Positions 21,663-32,544 of a DNA stretch of 64,000 nt are shown here, in pieces. The position numbers were made by a program, and so were the translations under genes. The stretch covers positions 5,828,001 through 5,892,000 of the forward strand of contig NC_077222.1 of the NCBI RefSeq assembly GCF_024763615.1, read 5' to 3'. Below the pieces are notes generated by a model that worked only from the letters and a program-made list of their open reading frames with translations, made no database searches and was not told the origin of the DNA. The stretch is from Phlebotomus papatasi (taxonomy: Eukaryota > Arthropoda > Insecta > Diptera > Psychodidae). Position 1 is the stretch's first letter. Every line of letters starts with the position of its first letter.

Positions 21663-22456
21663 TTATTCCTTTCCGGGAACATAATCTTCATCATCGGTAT
21701 CGGAGTCAAGTTCCAGATCATCGATATTCTGAAACAGACTCTCATCGATTTTGACACTTTCAATGGAGTCTCCAGCTTCCAGGAGGAATTTGATGTCGGA
21801 TTCATTGAGGGTTGTATCACGCAGGAAAAGTTCCCTCCCTGTCAATTTTCTATTTTCCGCCAAATCTTTCAGCCTTCGCTGCGTTATTCCCAATTCATCC
21901 TCAAAAGCTGTCTTCCAGGCCATGAATGTCTCTACAGAAACCCTCGTTCCCTCGAATTTCTTCTGTTCTCGCTCTTCCTCTTCCCTCAGTCGACGCTCCC
22001 GTGACAGTTCCTCCTCACGCTTCACATCGTCCCAGCGCTGATTCAGCCACTCTTGGGCACTGCTGACCAGGGAGAAGATCATCTCCATCCCCAAATGCTC
22101 AGCCACAGTCTCCTCAATGTGACCTATCAGGCGTCCCTCGTAGTCTTCCTGGAAGTTAACTGGATCCTCAATCTCCACGAGGGGAGCAGTGTCAGGATAT
22201 TTTTCCGTGTAAGTGAATATCAGTTGACACTGAAGGCCATTTTCCTGAGTTTCTGCATTGTACTCCTCAGTGGAGATGGGCAGTTTGAATCTGTGATAAG
22301 GCTCAGTGGCGAGGACTGAGCAGAAACAGGGATTGGAGCCACTTTTCTAACCAAACAAATCAAATCACTGGGTTTACCTTCGAGTTCTCCACAGTAGATC
22401 GAGTCGAGGGCTTCAATTTCATTTGCCTGATCCTCTTTGTAGTTTCTCGACTCCAT
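21663..22456 (-). CDS. RWDD1: RWD domain-containing protein 1 (DRG2-binding DFRP2 family)
   Basis: Two exons on the minus strand, 22456-22378 and 22315-21663, with a 62-bp intron (gtaaac...tgctcag), giving 243 residues, the length of vertebrate RWDD1. Residues about 5-115 form the RWD domain: N-terminal EDQANEIEALDSIY and the family motif YTEKYPDTAP. The joining helix reads AEHLGMEMIFSLVSSAQEWL. A charged coiled-coil stretch follows, then the C-terminal Dfrp-type block (GTRVSVETFMAWKTAFEDEL...LTGRELFLRD) and an acidic tail (DESLFQNIDDLELDSDTDDED). In vertebrates this protein binds and stabilises the GTPase DRG2. The junction codon g|tc (Val) keeps the frame and gives YCGELEVLATEPYHRF. No defects seen. 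Confidence 0.96.
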
Positions 22457-23280
22457 TCTGGTCCAGGAGCAGCACTATTTTGGGGGAAAATCACAATTTT
22501 ACGGGTTTGTTTTGATTTTCACAATCATGTGGCAAAAATGTCAACACGGCTTTTACAGCGCCTGGGTTTTCTAGTGGCGAACACTGGAAACTCTGATAGT
22601 ACACTCAGAAAAATATGGGAATGAATCCATTCATAAAAATAATACGGCCATTCAGGCCATTCAGATACATTAATTAGAGTAATCCAAAAATTTAAATTAT
22701 TACTCAAATATTTAGGAGAATTTAGTAAAATTCTTTAAAAATATTTAAAATAAAAAAATCTTGTCGCTTTACATTTTATTTTATTTCACATTCTGAAATC
22801 TGTTTTTACTGAAATAAAAAACGTGCACAAATATTATACAAAACTGCATATAAAATATAATAAATAAATAAATAAATAAAAACAAATAATTCATTAAGTG
22901 AATTATTTACCGATGGTGATGTTTGTAAACCGTTCAGAATTTAATACAAATAAAAATAAAAATTAGAGTGATTCAAAAATAGTTAAAATTTTACTGAAAT
23001 ATTTATATTAGAAGAATTTATTAAAATTCTTAAAAATATTTAAAATAAAAAAAATGAGTCTGTTTACATTTTATTTATTTGACTTTAAAACTAAAATTTG
23101 TTTTTCATTGAAAATCTTGAAAATAAAATAAAGTTAAAATATTTCTATTAACAAAAAAATCTGCTTGTACTAAAATTAAAAAAAAAATAAGCAAACAAAT
23201 CGGAAGATGAGGTTTACCAAGCATCTAGAATTTAAAACAAATAAAAATATAAATAAAATAGAGACTTCAAAAAGCCCTAA

Positions 23281-24136
23281 TAGGGTGGAGTAAGTACTTT
23301 TGGCCACTTTAAGGTTACATGTGCTTGTATTTTTTATAATCTTTATTTAAATAAAATGAAATTTTGTACAAAGATACCTTAAAGCCGTTTCTTCCTAATA
23401 ATTCAAGAGAATTCTCAATTTTTTTTGATATTTTAGTGAAAAATGCATTTTATGCAACTATGCATGTTTCAGTACTTTTGGCCACTTTATAAGCACTTTT
23501 GGCCACTTGTTTCCAATAGAATTTTAATAAACTAACAGAAGAAATAGCTTTCGAAAACTTTCACAAATACACAGCACAAGTCCTATTCTTATTTAACACC
23601 ATTTTATGTGATTATTAGAGTATTTTAAACAACTTTTTGCACATTTTCTATTTTATGTAAAAATCAGTCAAAAATCACGATTGTTTTTATTGAAATCCGC
23701 GAGGTGTGCCACGTGTAAAATGTATGTACAAATGTAAAGTGTATGTACAAAAGTACTTACACAGCCGAAAAAAGTAAGCTCTTTTAGCCACATCCGACTT
23801 TCATTTAATTTGTTAGAAAATCTTATAAAGGATTATATCACAATAAAATTTAATTAATTAAGAAATGGACTTTCACTGAATAACATCAAATATTTTTATC
23901 AAAAATATGAAATAATGCAAAACAATTTCTCTTAACATTAACAAGTTTCTTAAGAATCCCATGTTTTTTTAGTGATTATTTACCTTGTCGAGAATTTCTT
24001 TCAATAATTTAGATTAGAGGTCACGAAATAAGACCCATTTTCCTGTTCTAAATAAACTCATAATTGCCTTACAATGTGATTTTACTTTAGGTGGCCAAAA
24101 CTGCTTTTACATGGCCAAAAGGATGACTCTACCCTA
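23281..24136. mobile_element. TAGGG-type element, TTTTGGCCA family (856 bp)
   Basis: Left end TAGGGTGGAGTAAGTACTTT; right end GGATGACTCTACCCTA. The word ACTTTTGGCCACTT is repeated close to the left end and again at 23472-23507, and inverted TGGCCAAAA words lie near the right end (24094-24122). Non-coding. Confidence 0.7.
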
Positions 24137-24428
24137 CTTAGAATTGGAGTATTTAAAATTATGATGAATTTATTTCTAAAATAATACATTTTTTTTATAT
24201 TTAGTAATAAAAAATAAACAACTGAATTCAATTAATTTATTCATAAATATAGGACGTTTCCCTCTTACAAATATGTGGCAGAAAAAAAATACAAAAATTA
24301 AGTAAAAAATAGATAAAATAAAAAGTTGGAAGAAAAATTAAATCAGAAGAAAAAATAAACAAGACTCTGTATATAAAAAAAAACAAATAAATAATTCATT
24401 AAGTACACAAAACCAAAAATGAGTTTTA

Positions 24429-24712
24429 TGCCTAGCGCACAATAACTTTTGTTTTGTAAACATGTTTTCGGAATTTCCTATCAGAGGAAGTGATATCTAA
24501 ATCTAGTCATCTCGCTTACTCTGATAGGTAGTCTCGAAAGCATATTTACAAAAGAGAAGTTATGCACAACGCACAATAACTTTTGTTTTGTAAACATGTT
24601 TTTGACATTTCAGTAAGAGTGAATGAAACGTGGATCTAGTCATTTCGCTCTCTCTCATAGGAAATTATGAAAACATGTTTACAAACAAAAGTTATTGTGC
24701 GCTGGGCATTAT
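24429..24712. mobile_element. Two hairpin MITEs of the GCACAATAACTTTTG family
   Basis: Two units (about 24429-24567 and 24562-24712) that overlap at the boundary. Each is an inverted repeat starting GCGCACAATAACTTTTG...AAACATG and ending CATGTTTACAAA...AAAGTTATTGTGCG. The same family forms a long array at 54217-55404. Confidence 0.75.
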
Positions 24713-25450
24713 TCTGCGTAAGGCATTACAAAGCGTTCAGAATGTTATACAAATAAAATTATTAATAAAATTTGTGATCTGAATTTAGTTACGGTACGGT
24801 AAATGATAACAACTTAGGAACTTTAAAAGACCCTAAGAAATCGATTTGAGGGACATTGATATTCATATTTTTTGGACTTTGTATAACTTTTGTTTGAGGT
24901 TTAACGAAAAGAAGCTCATTTTTATGAAAAATGAGTTTCAATTCCAAAGCCAAAATCAAGATATTATTATTTTGGGTATTCAGAATTTAATTTAAACTTA
25001 TATGGGTTTATACGACTTGAGGTTTTAGCCGTATGAGTTAACTTTGCTTATTTTCTTATCAGTCTAAATATCTTGGAAAATTTTAGCTAAGGCTTGGATT
25101 TTAAGGATAAATGCTCCATATGATTAAAAAACAGTAAAAATAAAGTGATTCGTGATTTTGAGGCCTTCGGGAACTGGTCTACACGTCTAGTCTACAAACC
25201 GCTTTAGACGGATTTCGGATGTAATATCCTAGACAGACTTTTGATTTAAGTCAAGAGACGGCTTAGCGAGAAACTGATGTGAAACGCTAAGACGGCGGTG
25301 GTCGCATAAACGCAAAATATAAATTACTTAAAAAAGGACTCAAGTGTAAGTACAATAAATAAAATAAATAAAAAATGTTTGTTGATTCATTATTTTGATT
25401 TTATTACGTTAAGCTATCTCTCGACTTAAGCTGTAGGTGTGTCCACGATA

Positions 25451-25666
25451 TAGGGGAAACTGGGGCACCACCAAACACGGGGTACCACCAAACACTGCGA
25501 TTTTTTAATCGGATATTCGATTTCAGAGGATAAGACCGATAGGAATTTATAGGCACTATAGGGATGCTTGTCCACTGAAGGAATGGTCGAGATAGTCCAC
25601 GTAGTTTAGAAATAAAAATTAGTGTTTGGTGGTACCCCGTGTTTGGTGGTGCCCCAGTTTCCCCTA
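25451..25666. mobile_element. TAGGG-type MITE, ACCACCAAACAC family
   Basis: Ends TAGGGGAAACTGGGGCACC and GGTGCCCCAGTTTCCCCTA are perfect inverted repeats. The word TACCACCAAACAC is present twice in tandem at each end. 216 bp, non-coding. Confidence 0.8.
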
Positions 25667-27461
25667 AGGCTGAGGCATGTGGCTTAATTTTCTGTCCTAT
25701 CAGTGAAGATATTTTGGAAAATTTTGACTTAGGATTGGATTATTAAGGGGAAGCGATCTATTAGATGGCAAAAAAACCAATAAAATTTGTTCTTATTTGG
25801 GATATTGAGACCTTCGGAAACTGGGCTAATGCTCCAGTCTGAATCTGAAGACTATTTTACGATACAAATTTCTAAATTGATATTCTTGATAAAAATGGTG
25901 TTCCTGTTATTCAGAGCAAGATTGCGTTATTCTAATAGAGAAATGGGAGAAATGCATATACAATTGACTTCCTTTTCTCTGAGTTTCTCAATTATTAAAG
26001 ATTTTAAAACGTATTTTTTGATTTTATAGTTTTTGTTTTTGATGTAAGAAATCTTGAAATTTTTGAGGATCAATAAAAAATATTCTCTACAAAGTCTGAT
26101 TGTCTGATGTCTTACGGATACTTGCGAAAAGTTTTTTCCGAAAATTTTCGGTTTTTTTTCACATTAAATAAAAAAATGAAATAGTGTCTCAGTTTTGTGG
26201 ATGGGATGTTTGAACTCATGACATAGAGATCTATTTGTGAATTTCCTTTTTGAATAATTTTTGTGTTACAAGAAAACCATCGCAAAAATTGAAATTTGGT
26301 AAAGAAGCTTGCATGTTCCGATTTTTTGAAATTTAATTTTTCTTGTGGAGTAACAATTAAAATTCTCAACTCAAGCATAATGTTTCAAATATTCAGTGTA
26401 CATTCTTGAATGTGAAATAATATTAGACACTGGAAAATCTTGAGAGAATAAACAGAGATCATTAGAATATATGCATATAAATGAAATGTTCATCGAACTG
26501 GATTTCTAGTCAGGGATGAGAAGGAGCCGATATTTCATCCTATTTGGCCCCTATGTACTAAAAAATGTTTACGAAAAATAAATAGAAATAATTAAATATA
26601 AATCAACTAAGGATACTACTTTACACTTTATCAATCTTTTGCTGATTGGGATCGATGCATCCAAGTTGGAGATTTCAAGACCTTTCCAAAATATCCAAAT
26701 TTGACCAAATCGGTCGGGAAAAAGGCCCTTCAGATCTCAGCATGATTTAACTTTGACCTTAGGTGTATGAAGGAATACGTCCTAAAATAATTGAAATAGT
26801 TTGGACCGATTTCGAGAAAAACCAAAAAAAGGTTAGCAGATAATTGATCGTATTGGATTCTTGCATTATTTCTTGACTTGAATTTTTATTTTTATTACTA
26901 AGTTTAGAGATTTTATTCCTTGTTTTTTTTTAGTTTCCTGTATCGTATTTATTTTTAAGATTTCTAAAATGGGTATGAAAAGAAATATCGTTCATGATTC
27001 ATTACGACTTAAGACAATTAATTTGCTCTTTACAAAGCAATATGCAACATGTAATAAGATCCTTGTTTGATTTATTGAGAAAAACCCGGAAAATCTGTCA
27101 TACTCATCAAACTTAGACGACGAAGATTTTTCACAATCCGTCAATACGGGAAGAAGAGAATAAGTATGCCAGAGAAGTGAAAAGGCGTGGGAATGGAGTG
27201 CGGAAAAAATGCTAGATTAATGTTTAAGCGAGATGTTATTACAACATAAGAGATTGAAAACAATGTACAAACTTAATTTTCACATTCAATGTTAAGTTTT
27301 CATCATCCGTACGGTGAAATATCATAAATTAATGTTGTGGCATTGAAAAGCCTCTCTCGTTAAGATTTCTTATTATTTCACTACAACATCGCGACCCAGA
27401 GAGTCACGTAGACACGCTGGAAAAATTCAGAAACAATCTCTTCTCTTTGCCGGCAGCAGAG

Positions 27462-27600
27462 ATGGACTCAGCTGACGCCGGACAATGTGGGAAAAGCGGC
27501 TGGTGTTCGGCATCAGGTGATCCCTGGCTGACTTCCGTACGTCTCTTGGATCGCAAATTCAAGAACAAACTCTTGAGATATTTCGCATGTGCGCCAAAAG
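27462..27600 (+). CDS. Candidate first coding exon, unknown protein
   Basis: Starts at ATG (27462) and reads MDSADAGQCGKSGWCSASGD, then PWLTSVRLLDRKFKNKLLRY, then FACAPK, up to a good donor, AAAAG|GTCAGT at 27600/27601. It is 46 codons plus one base. GC content and codon choice stand well above the surrounding DNA. Just upstream, TTCTCTTTGCCGGCAG resembles a splice acceptor, so this may be an internal exon rather than the first. No matching downstream exon was found in the window. Basic, Cys-containing, no recognised domain. I cannot name it. Confidence 0.4.
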
Positions 27601-29320
27601 GTCAGTTTGGTTGCTCTTTTTTTTATTAAAAGACTTTTTTGGCTTGGTAAATGGACAAACAGCCACTATTTCCTCATGCCCAAATTTCAAACGACCAACG
27701 CGGTTTTGCAATTTTTCAAACACTCACTTTAATTGCAGCGGAAATTGAAATATATCCCCGTTGGTTTTTTCTTTTTCTTTTTTTTTGATGAAAAATAATC
27801 CCCCGTTTTGCGAGATCCAACCTTCAGACTCATTAATTGGGCTTCTTTCCTCGTGTGGGCGCGAGTTATTCCGGTTCGGACTGTTCGGAAGAACATTATA
27901 CAAGTTCCGTTTTTATAAATTTTCTGATGATGACCGACCTAGAACTTGTTGATTTCGGCGCAATGATCTTTTGGATTAAAAACAAGGGGCTCTTGTATTG
28001 AAGTAATACAGAAGATCAACAAGAATTTATCTTATTAATCCTCTAATTTATAGTTCCATGAAGGCAAAAAAAAAAGAACTTTGTGCATCATAACCTCAAA
28101 TAAGTAAGGCAAATTTAGCCAAGGGTAGAATTAAACAGCGGAATGTTATATTTTACCTTAAAGGGAATGTGAGTAAATCATAATTTATTCAGAGTGAAAT
28201 ACTATCTAAGCATTGCTTATTTTGCCAGGTCTTCCTTTACGTTTTATTGGTCGGAAAATGTTGCGATTTTTCTAGGTTATGTTCCTATTCCAAGATGTTC
28301 TTACGTCTTTTTTATTCTAATACACCAGAAATAACTTTAATTAAAAACTATTAGTGAAAATTATTGGGAATGGATAAAGTTTTAGGTAACTTACGTTACA
28401 TCTTTTATAGCTTAGGTGATTTTTCAACAATTGTATAACCTATAATTTGAGGTTATGTATAACCGAATCTTACAGGAAGTTTCTAAATTCAATTAAACGT
28501 GTTATATTCTCAGTAATTCAAGAATCTTACAATCTTTTTATTCACGAAATTGGTAAGATTCTTCAGAAAATACTTTGTATAGCCAGAATGTTAATTTGTC
28601 ATCGGATGCAATCCGGGACTATTTTCAGAATGAAAACGGTTAGCAACTTTTGTTGTCTTTCTTTCTCTATTATTTTTTTTCATTATTCTCTTCATTTTGT
28701 TTCTTATTGATCTACCATAAATTTGTAAGAAAGTATCACCTTATTTTTGTTTGCTAATTAATTGAAAAATGGAATTTTTGAGGTTATAATTCTTCTAAAA
28801 TTTGAAGAACTTTTCATTGTTCTTTTGATATTATTATTGAAGTTCAATTTCGGAAAAAAATAATATTTTGAAATTCTTTAATTCATCGCTAATATCAGAA
28901 ATATTATATGATACAATTGTAAGTTTAAAATTTGACATAACCTTTTTTGTCTTTTATATGGACAAAATTTGCGAACATAATAATAATAATAATATTTATT
29001 ACACATAAGGATACACAATTAATACAAAATTCGTAAAATAATAAGGCACAAATCATGTGTCTGCCGCCGTCTTAGCGTTGGTGACCAGCCTCCAAAGCCA
29101 AACGGCGGAAATGTTTTTTCACAGGCTGTGTATAGTCTTTTGTCGTATTAACGATCTTTTTAATTTTCTTCCTGCCAATAAATAATTACAATAATAAGCC
29201 CTATTGCAGCGACAATCAGAAGTATGCTCAAGGTAGATGTGACAGGAGCAGCTAGGTTTTCAATTGTTTTTTGTAAGTTACGTTCAACATAACCTCACAC
29301 TGAAAAATAATTTCTTAACT
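27601..29320. other. AT-rich DNA with a LINE-type 3' fragment
   Basis: No exon recognised. It holds five AGGTTATG-type motifs (28089 to 29297) and a retroposon 3' fragment at 28981-29110. Otherwise nothing specific. Confidence 0.4.
28981..29110 (-). mobile_element. LINE-type 3' end fragment
   Basis: On the minus strand it reads TTGGAGGCTGGTCACCAACG, then CTAAGACGGCGG, and ends in AATAAATATTATTATTATT. A conserved module followed by a poly(A) signal and an ATT-repeat tail is typical of non-LTR retroposon ends. Related modules occur at 53778-53920 and 57545-57640 (minus) and about 7508 and 25290 (plus). Confidence 0.5.
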
Positions 29321-31450
29321 AAAGGGACAGATAATCCTAACCGGCTTATGTAGGTGAGATTCTTAACGTGAGCTAACTCGGAGTGCATACAAATTCGATT
29401 TAGAGCTGAAGTTGGGAGACGCCATTCAGTTATCTTGAATAAAATTCGTGAAATTATACAAATTTTGTATTTAAACCAAAATATCAAGGATTTGGATGAA
29501 CTGACAGAAAAGTGTTATATGGGTGAAATGTAGACCAGAATGTTCTCTATAATTTTCTCATAGAACATGATCTCATCGATTACTCAGAAGCCAAGATAAG
29601 CGAGGTTTTTTGTTTCTTAACTCGTTTTTTTCATCCAGAGTTCCCCAAGTAGTCATTTGTTGAACTTCAACTATATCAAAGAATTGTTGTATTTTGCGGG
29701 ACTTTCCATTTAAACCCCTATTTTAAGTGTCTTGGTGGAGTAGAGGCAGTCAAATTGGCATCTGAGTGATTTCAAAGCGTTATTATGGGAAAAATCAATT
29801 TTTTCACACTTAAACGGCAAAATCGGAGTGATAGCGTAGTCTGAGTGGAAAATGATGTATGGACGAAATATAGAGACAAATGTGCTCTACAATTATGTCG
29901 AAGTAATCATCAAAATCGGTTCAGCGACAGTCGAGATAATTGAGGTTATGTGATATTGAAATTGGTTTTTCGACTGTGGCGCCCCTGGTGTTGGTCCCAC
30001 GAAGTTCAAATATTCTAGAAAGTTGTAGCATTTGGTGAGATCTTTCGTTTAAGCCCTCATTCATCAAAATCGGTCACATAGAACCGGAGATATGATTTTT
30101 TGAATTTCGTGAACTTTGACCCCTCATATCTCCGGTTCTATTGAAACCACAGCGCACTTACGCACCATTTTGGAAACGTCTTAGACTGGATTACAACATA
30201 CTAAAATTTCATTAACTTGCACAATGCCGTTTTTGAGAAAAGTGACTTTGAATTTCGATGAATTTTGACGCTATCACAGCGCCACCTGTGGTGACTTTTT
30301 GAACTTCCATCTGAAAGTGCTCATCGATACGAAACCAAAAAGGTAAAATTTAGGTCGCTATGTTAATTAGAACCGGAGATAGAGGCTGGTCAATATTCGA
30401 ACTTTGACCCCTTATAGCTGGGGTCAGGGGTTATGGATCGACTTAAGGTTTTTTTTGTTTGATAGGTATAATCAACGGCTACAACATACTAAAATTTCAG
30501 CCCGATTGCATAAGGAATTTTTGAGTTATTTAACTTTTAAGATTTAAAAATTTTCTTTTTAAAAAAAGCGCCCCTAGCGGTGGTTTTATGAACTTGCGAT
30601 GTTAGAAGGGGAAGTGGCATTTTACGAGAGCTTTCCAAAAAGCCCTCACTTTTTAAATTCTGACAATTGGAACCGGAGTTATGGCCATTTTAAGAAAATT
30701 TTTTTGGACCCTTATAGCTCGGGTCAGGGAGGTCGGGGGACCTTAAGTTTGGTACTGATGGAAAGCTCTAAGGCCCAGCTATAACATACTAAAATTTGAG
30801 CCCGCTCGATGCCATAGGGGCGGAACTATTGAGAAAACAAAAAAAGGGGGGTCTTCAAAATGGCGGAAGGAGGAGTGGGGGGTGGGGGGTCAATGCACCA
30901 AGTTGCAATTTTCATACGATATTTAACCTTTGCCGAAAACCGCAAGTCGATATCTTTTTTGGTTTAGGAGCTATTAAGCTCCAAAGAGCGGCCGGCCGGC
31001 CGTCCGGCCGCTCTTTGGAGCTTAATAGCTCCTAAACCAAAAAAGATATCGACTTGCGGTTTTCGGCAAAGGTTAAATATCGTATGAAAATTGCAACTTG
31101 GTGCATTGACCCCCCACCCCCCACCCCTCCTTACGCCATTTTGAAGACCCCCCTTTTTTTGTTTTCTCAATAGTTCCGCCCCTATGGCATCGAGCGGGCT
31201 CAAATTTTAGTATGTTATAGCTGGGCCTTAGAGCTTTCCATCAGTACCAAACTTAAGGTCCCCCGACCTCCCTGACCCGAGCTATAAGGGTCCAAAAAAA
31301 TTTTCTTAAAATGGCCATAACTCCGGTTCCAATTGTCAGAATTTAAAAAGTGAGGGCTTTTTGGAAAGCTCTCGTAAAATGCCACTTCCCCTTCTAACAT
31401 CGCAAGTTCATAAAACCACCGCTAGGGGCGCTTTTTTTAAAAAGAAAATT

Positions 31451-31747
31451 TTTAAATCTTAAAAGTTAAATAACTCAAAAATTCCTTATGCAATCGGGCT
31501 GAAATTTTAGTATGTTGTAGCCGCTGATTATACCTATCAAACAAAAAAAACCTTAAGTCGATCCATAACCCCTGACCCCAGCTATAAGGGGTCAAAGTTC
31601 GAATATTGACCAGCCTCTATCTCCGGTTCTAATTAACATAGCGACCTAAATTTTACCTTTTTGCTTTCGTATCGATGAGCACTTTCAGATGGAAGTTCAA
31701 AAAGTCACCACAGGTGGCGCTGTGATAGCGTCAAAATTCATCGAAAT
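31451..31747. repeat. Sequence duplicated across the assembly gap, left copy
   Basis: Matches 32248-32544 base for base at a constant offset of 797, as far as I can read. It ends exactly at the gap edge. Confidence 0.9.
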
Positions 31748-32247
31748 NNNNNNNNNNNNNNNNNNNNNNNNNNNNNNNNNNNNNNNNNNNNNNNNNNNNN
31801 NNNNNNNNNNNNNNNNNNNNNNNNNNNNNNNNNNNNNNNNNNNNNNNNNNNNNNNNNNNNNNNNNNNNNNNNNNNNNNNNNNNNNNNNNNNNNNNNNNNN
31901 NNNNNNNNNNNNNNNNNNNNNNNNNNNNNNNNNNNNNNNNNNNNNNNNNNNNNNNNNNNNNNNNNNNNNNNNNNNNNNNNNNNNNNNNNNNNNNNNNNNN
32001 NNNNNNNNNNNNNNNNNNNNNNNNNNNNNNNNNNNNNNNNNNNNNNNNNNNNNNNNNNNNNNNNNNNNNNNNNNNNNNNNNNNNNNNNNNNNNNNNNNNN
32101 NNNNNNNNNNNNNNNNNNNNNNNNNNNNNNNNNNNNNNNNNNNNNNNNNNNNNNNNNNNNNNNNNNNNNNNNNNNNNNNNNNNNNNNNNNNNNNNNNNNN
32201 NNNNNNNNNNNNNNNNNNNNNNNNNNNNNNNNNNNNNNNNNNNNNNN
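31748..32247. other. Assembly gap of exactly 500 N
   Basis: A round-number run of N, typical of a scaffolding placeholder. Both edges lie in the same duplicated 297-bp sequence. Any protein drawn through it is meaningless. Confidence 0.98.
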
Positions 32248-32544
32248 TTTAAATCTTAAAAGTTAAATAACTCAAAAATTCCTTATGCAATCGGGCTGAA
32301 ATTTTAGTATGTTGTAGCCGCTGATTATACCTATCAAACAAAAAAAACCTTAAGTCGATCCATAACCCCTGACCCCAGCTATAAGGGGTCAAAGTTCGAA
32401 TATTGACCAGCCTCTATCTCCGGTTCTAATTAACATAGCGACCTAAATTTTACCTTTTTGCTTTCGTATCGATGAGCACTTTCAGATGGAAGTTCAAAAA
32501 GTCACCACAGGTGGCGCTGTGATAGCGTCAAAATTCATCGAAAT
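32248..32544. repeat. Sequence duplicated across the assembly gap, right copy
   Basis: Second copy of 31451-31747, starting exactly at the gap edge. It is most simply an unmerged contig overlap. Confidence 0.9.

Larger units (their letters stand above)
22457..27461. other. AT-rich intergenic region with MITEs
   Basis: Very A/T-rich DNA with a short TAAA-type microsatellite near 22858-22885. It contains a TAGGG-type element (23281-24136), two hairpin MITEs of the GCACAATAAC family (24429-24712), diverged repeat fragments with a CTAGTCT..GACCGCTTTA motif (25190-25330 and 25810-25860), and another TAGGG-type element (25451-25666). From 25700 to 27400 I see nothing specific. Confidence 0.5.

Noticed and set aside
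21591..22319. Several 88-137-residue plus-strand frames
   Set aside because: Antisense shadows of the RWDD1 coding exons.
30599..31400. Paired 61- and 79-residue open frames on opposite strands
   Set aside because: They are mirror images created by the foldback and include GC-rich palindrome sequence; no coding evidence.
31689..32252. A 187-residue open frame running through the N stretch
   Set aside because: Almost all of it is undetermined bases; it is an artefact of the gap.
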